From assembly GCA_018697195.1 (NCBI GenBank), contig JAGMWU010000034.1, forward strand, positions 1,437,426 to 1,501,425: 64,000 nt of DNA. Reading direction: 5' to 3'. The stretch is from Certhia americana. Taxonomy: Eukaryota; Chordata; Aves; Passeriformes; Certhiidae. The translations under genes were made by a program, and so were the position numbers. This document shows positions 59,805 through 64,000 of this stretch, in pieces. How positions within the stretch are numbered: position 1 is the stretch's first letter; each line of letters starts with the position of its first letter. The notes beneath the pieces were generated by a model, which made no database searches, had not been told where the DNA came from, and saw only the letters and a list, made by a program, of their open reading frames with translations.

Positions 59805-62299
59805 GTAGATTATATAAAATGTTTATTAGGAAGTAAAGTGCTCAGTTTTACAGATCAATACATTCTTGATCATTGTAGAAGACTTGCATAATTAACAGCT
59901 TCCTAATAAGATCAAACACTGTACATAACTATGCAAAAAAACTGTACCTTTATAATAAGTGACAAATGATGTTATAATCTAAAACTGAAAAATGCATCAA
60001 TGGAATGTTTGTAACATTTGTCAAGTGGCAATGCACTTACTGCAAGGCCCATTGTCAACACACACGGGTACCCCATGGAAACTTATTGCACTTCAAGATG
60101 AAGTTTGTTATCAAGTAACGACACGTTACAGAAATACACCCCAACAAATACAGCTATTAATGCAAACATCTTCATAATAAACATATAGTACAAATGAAAG
60201 GTGAACTGAGTGACTGAATTTGCATTTCGAAAGACACATTTTGGATATGAATATAAAGACAAGGTTCTGTATATTTAAATTGCTTTGGTATTGTATTTCC
60301 TGTTTTCCTTGCACACCAGCTGGCCAAGTGTACAGCTGGTGTTTCTTTTTGGTCTGTTTGTTTACAGTCAGAAATGCAGTTCAATCCTGAAAAGCTTTCT
60401 GAGGTGTAAAAGCCTTCAATCAAGACAAGGGAGAGCTTAATCTGAATGCCCTCATCCCATACAAATGCCCTACCCACTGTGCTGTGCACTGTTTTGGCAA
60501 GTTCATGAGGATTCTGGTGAAAGGGTAGGAATTTCTTCTCAATGCAGGACAAAATAACCCATACAAGAACCACAACCTGTTCTACATAGTTCTGTTCCTG
60601 AGACAGAGCTACTATGAAATTCCAATACCGAATTTCCTCCTCTTCCACCTTACATCAATTAGGTTTCTGTACCTATGGTTTCTCATAAAATTAAAAATGG
60701 AAAGGTGTGAATTCTATTTAGTTTTAACAAGCTCCCTGGTTAGAGGAAAGGCATTCTGAGCCACTGCTCATCGAGGCAATGCCATTGCAAGAATATATGG
60801 AACATGGAAGCTTTGCCTAAGCAGCACTCCCACAAGAATGAAGAGATAACTGCTTGTTGAAACAGAAGGCACCAACATAAGACATGCTACTTGTACTTTG
60901 TTAAACTGGCCTTTTATCCTCTATATACCCTATTAATAGCTGAGATGTGGTTGGTTTTCTAACTTTCCATTATCTTTTTCACCAATTCTCAGCCTTTAAA
61001 CACCAGACAACTGCCATCTTCAGGGAAAAAGCACAATTGACAGCCTCCCTCCTAAACCAGCATTCCACAAACATATTTCTAGGCAAATTTCCAAACACGG
61101 CCTTCATGCTCTCTATAGGAAACCAATAGAATTTCAATGTTGCATGTCCTTTCAAAAATTAAGCTTCTATGACACAAAGCAGAGGGAATTAAATACTAAA
61201 AATCAGTGATTATACTATAAAGACCTTCCCAAAGGAATCCTGTGCTGCACCTCAGCAGAAAAGTCTATGCAGAAATGTACCTAATAATTTTATAAGCAGC
61301 TTAGTTAAATGTAAATACAGACCACATAGCTGAGATGTGATTAGAACTTCACATGGCACAAGATCAGATTTTCACAACTGTAGAAACTTCTCTGCCCCTT
61401 TCCCTGTCACACCCAAGGTTTTTATGTTTTTCAATTTTGTGCGCTCTTAAATAATGTATTTTCTGAAAAGTAACAGTATTTATCTAAGAACCTCTGGAAT
61501 GCTTATCCCAGAAACACTTAAATCATGAAAACAGCATTAAAAAACGGGCACTTTGCAACATAGCTGAAAATTATTATGTTAGTTGGGTGTGAAGAGGCAG
61601 TTCTCAAATATTTCTTCTGAAATGCTAACAATAATGCATTAGTTTCTACCACAGAATGATGTAATTTACAGTTGTACAAGGTAAGTACACTTTCTTCTGC
61701 TTAAAGAAATGTACCTCTCAAAACAGAAAAAAAAGAATATTTTAAATTAAGTAAAATATTTGTGTACCAAGGATAACTCAGAAAGACAAGTAGAAACTCT
61801 TTTTTTTTTTTTTAAAAGTGCTGTTTTATCTGTCAGCTGTTACAATGAATAAGACAAACTAAAATTTGCTTTTAAAAGCCTTTAAAAGCCTCTCTTTCCA
61901 AGAGGAAGCAGAAAATTAATAGCCTTCTAGTGTCCCAGCCACTGTACATTGTTTTGTCTGAAACCTGCTGAAGTTCTGTTTTGTCTGAATCCTTGTGGAA
62001 GTGTTCCCAATAATATTTTTATGGAATTAGATATCCTGTCCGGGTAGAGTTTGTCCCACGTGATACCCATTCAGTTTCCTGCATTTTTGCCTCCAAGGGT
62101 GACACTCTCACTGCTGGCATTACACACGGCTTACACAGGCCTGGAAATGATTTTTAGAGCCACTATTTACCTTTTTCCACCAGTGAAAGATGTCCTCAGT
62201 GTCTGAGCAGAACGATCCCCTCATGCTGGGGAACAGCGCTGGGGTATTTGCTGGCTGAATACTGACCTGAAACATTTGGAATCCCCTACAGAGCTCAAG
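59805..62299 (-). other. PKD2: Probable PKD2 3' untranslated region
   Basis: On the minus strand this follows the PKD2 stop. TTTATT at 59822-59827 (AATAAA on the minus strand) is a fitting last poly(A) signal, giving a UTR of about 2.5 kb, similar in scale to mammalian PKD2. The region has no interspersed repeat that I recognise. The exact end is inferred. Confidence 0.5.

Positions 62300-64000
<1,701 letters not shown>

Noticed and set aside
60172..60648. 158-codon open frame on the minus strand
   Set aside because: It lies in the inferred PKD2 3' UTR and shows no recognisable domain; more likely a chance frame.

Overview
The window is nuclear DNA of a bird, most likely a songbird. The evidence is vertebrate split genes with GT-AG introns, proteins that read as COQ2, PLAC8, ABCG2 and PKD2, at least six CR1 retrotransposon fragments (the dominant avian LINE), and LTR-like elements resembling types I associate with passerine genomes. 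The order assignment rests on memory of repeat types, not on a search.

Layout from left to right. The last three coding exons of COQ2 (+) lie at 368-3773, with a poly(A) signal at 4123. A gene-free stretch of about 9 kb follows, holding two CR1 pieces and a roughly 1.2 kb LTR-like element. Two tandem PLAC8-type genes (+) follow: copy A (114 aa, coding 14742-16093) and copy B (111 aa, coding 19834-23165). They share the same exon pattern, including a stop codon split by the last intron. Copy B has a decayed 2.3 kb CR1 in its second coding intron. A repeat-bearing gap (23.3-32.1 kb) follows. A GC-rich block then carries the probable ABCG2 promoter and untranslated exon 1 (donor at 32491). The ABCG2 coding region (+) is complete in 15 exons from 37836 to 50577, 662 or 663 aa. 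The gene-free 51.2-59.8 kb stretch holds a CR1 piece, a 506-base copy of an ABCG2 intron segment, a pair of related LTR-like elements, and an odd GC-rich block with a GAAA microsatellite. PKD2 enters from the right on the minus strand. Its last two coding exons (63437-63290 and 62530-62300) and a probable 2.5 kb 3' UTR are present, so ABCG2 and PKD2 are convergent.

The genes do not form a pathway. COQ2 makes the prenylated coenzyme Q precursor in mitochondria. PLAC8 proteins are small cysteine-rich cytoplasmic or membrane-associated factors. ABCG2 is a half-transporter that exports urate, porphyrins and drugs. PKD2 is a ciliary/ER cation channel. ABCG2 and PKD2 are also neighbours in mammals. 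COQ2 and PLAC8 are neighbours in mammals too, but several megabases away from ABCG2, so the junction between PLAC8 and ABCG2 here is a rearranged synteny point.

The most notable observations are in ABCG2. A lysine occupies the position of human Gln141, the residue changed in the gout-associated Q141K variant. The third extracellular loop is six residues longer and lacks the cysteine matching human Cys603. One intron uses a GC donor. Also notable are the ungapped 506-base duplication, the isolated GC/GAAA block and a near-perfect 43-base hairpin in an ABCG2 intron. I found no new multi-gene system.
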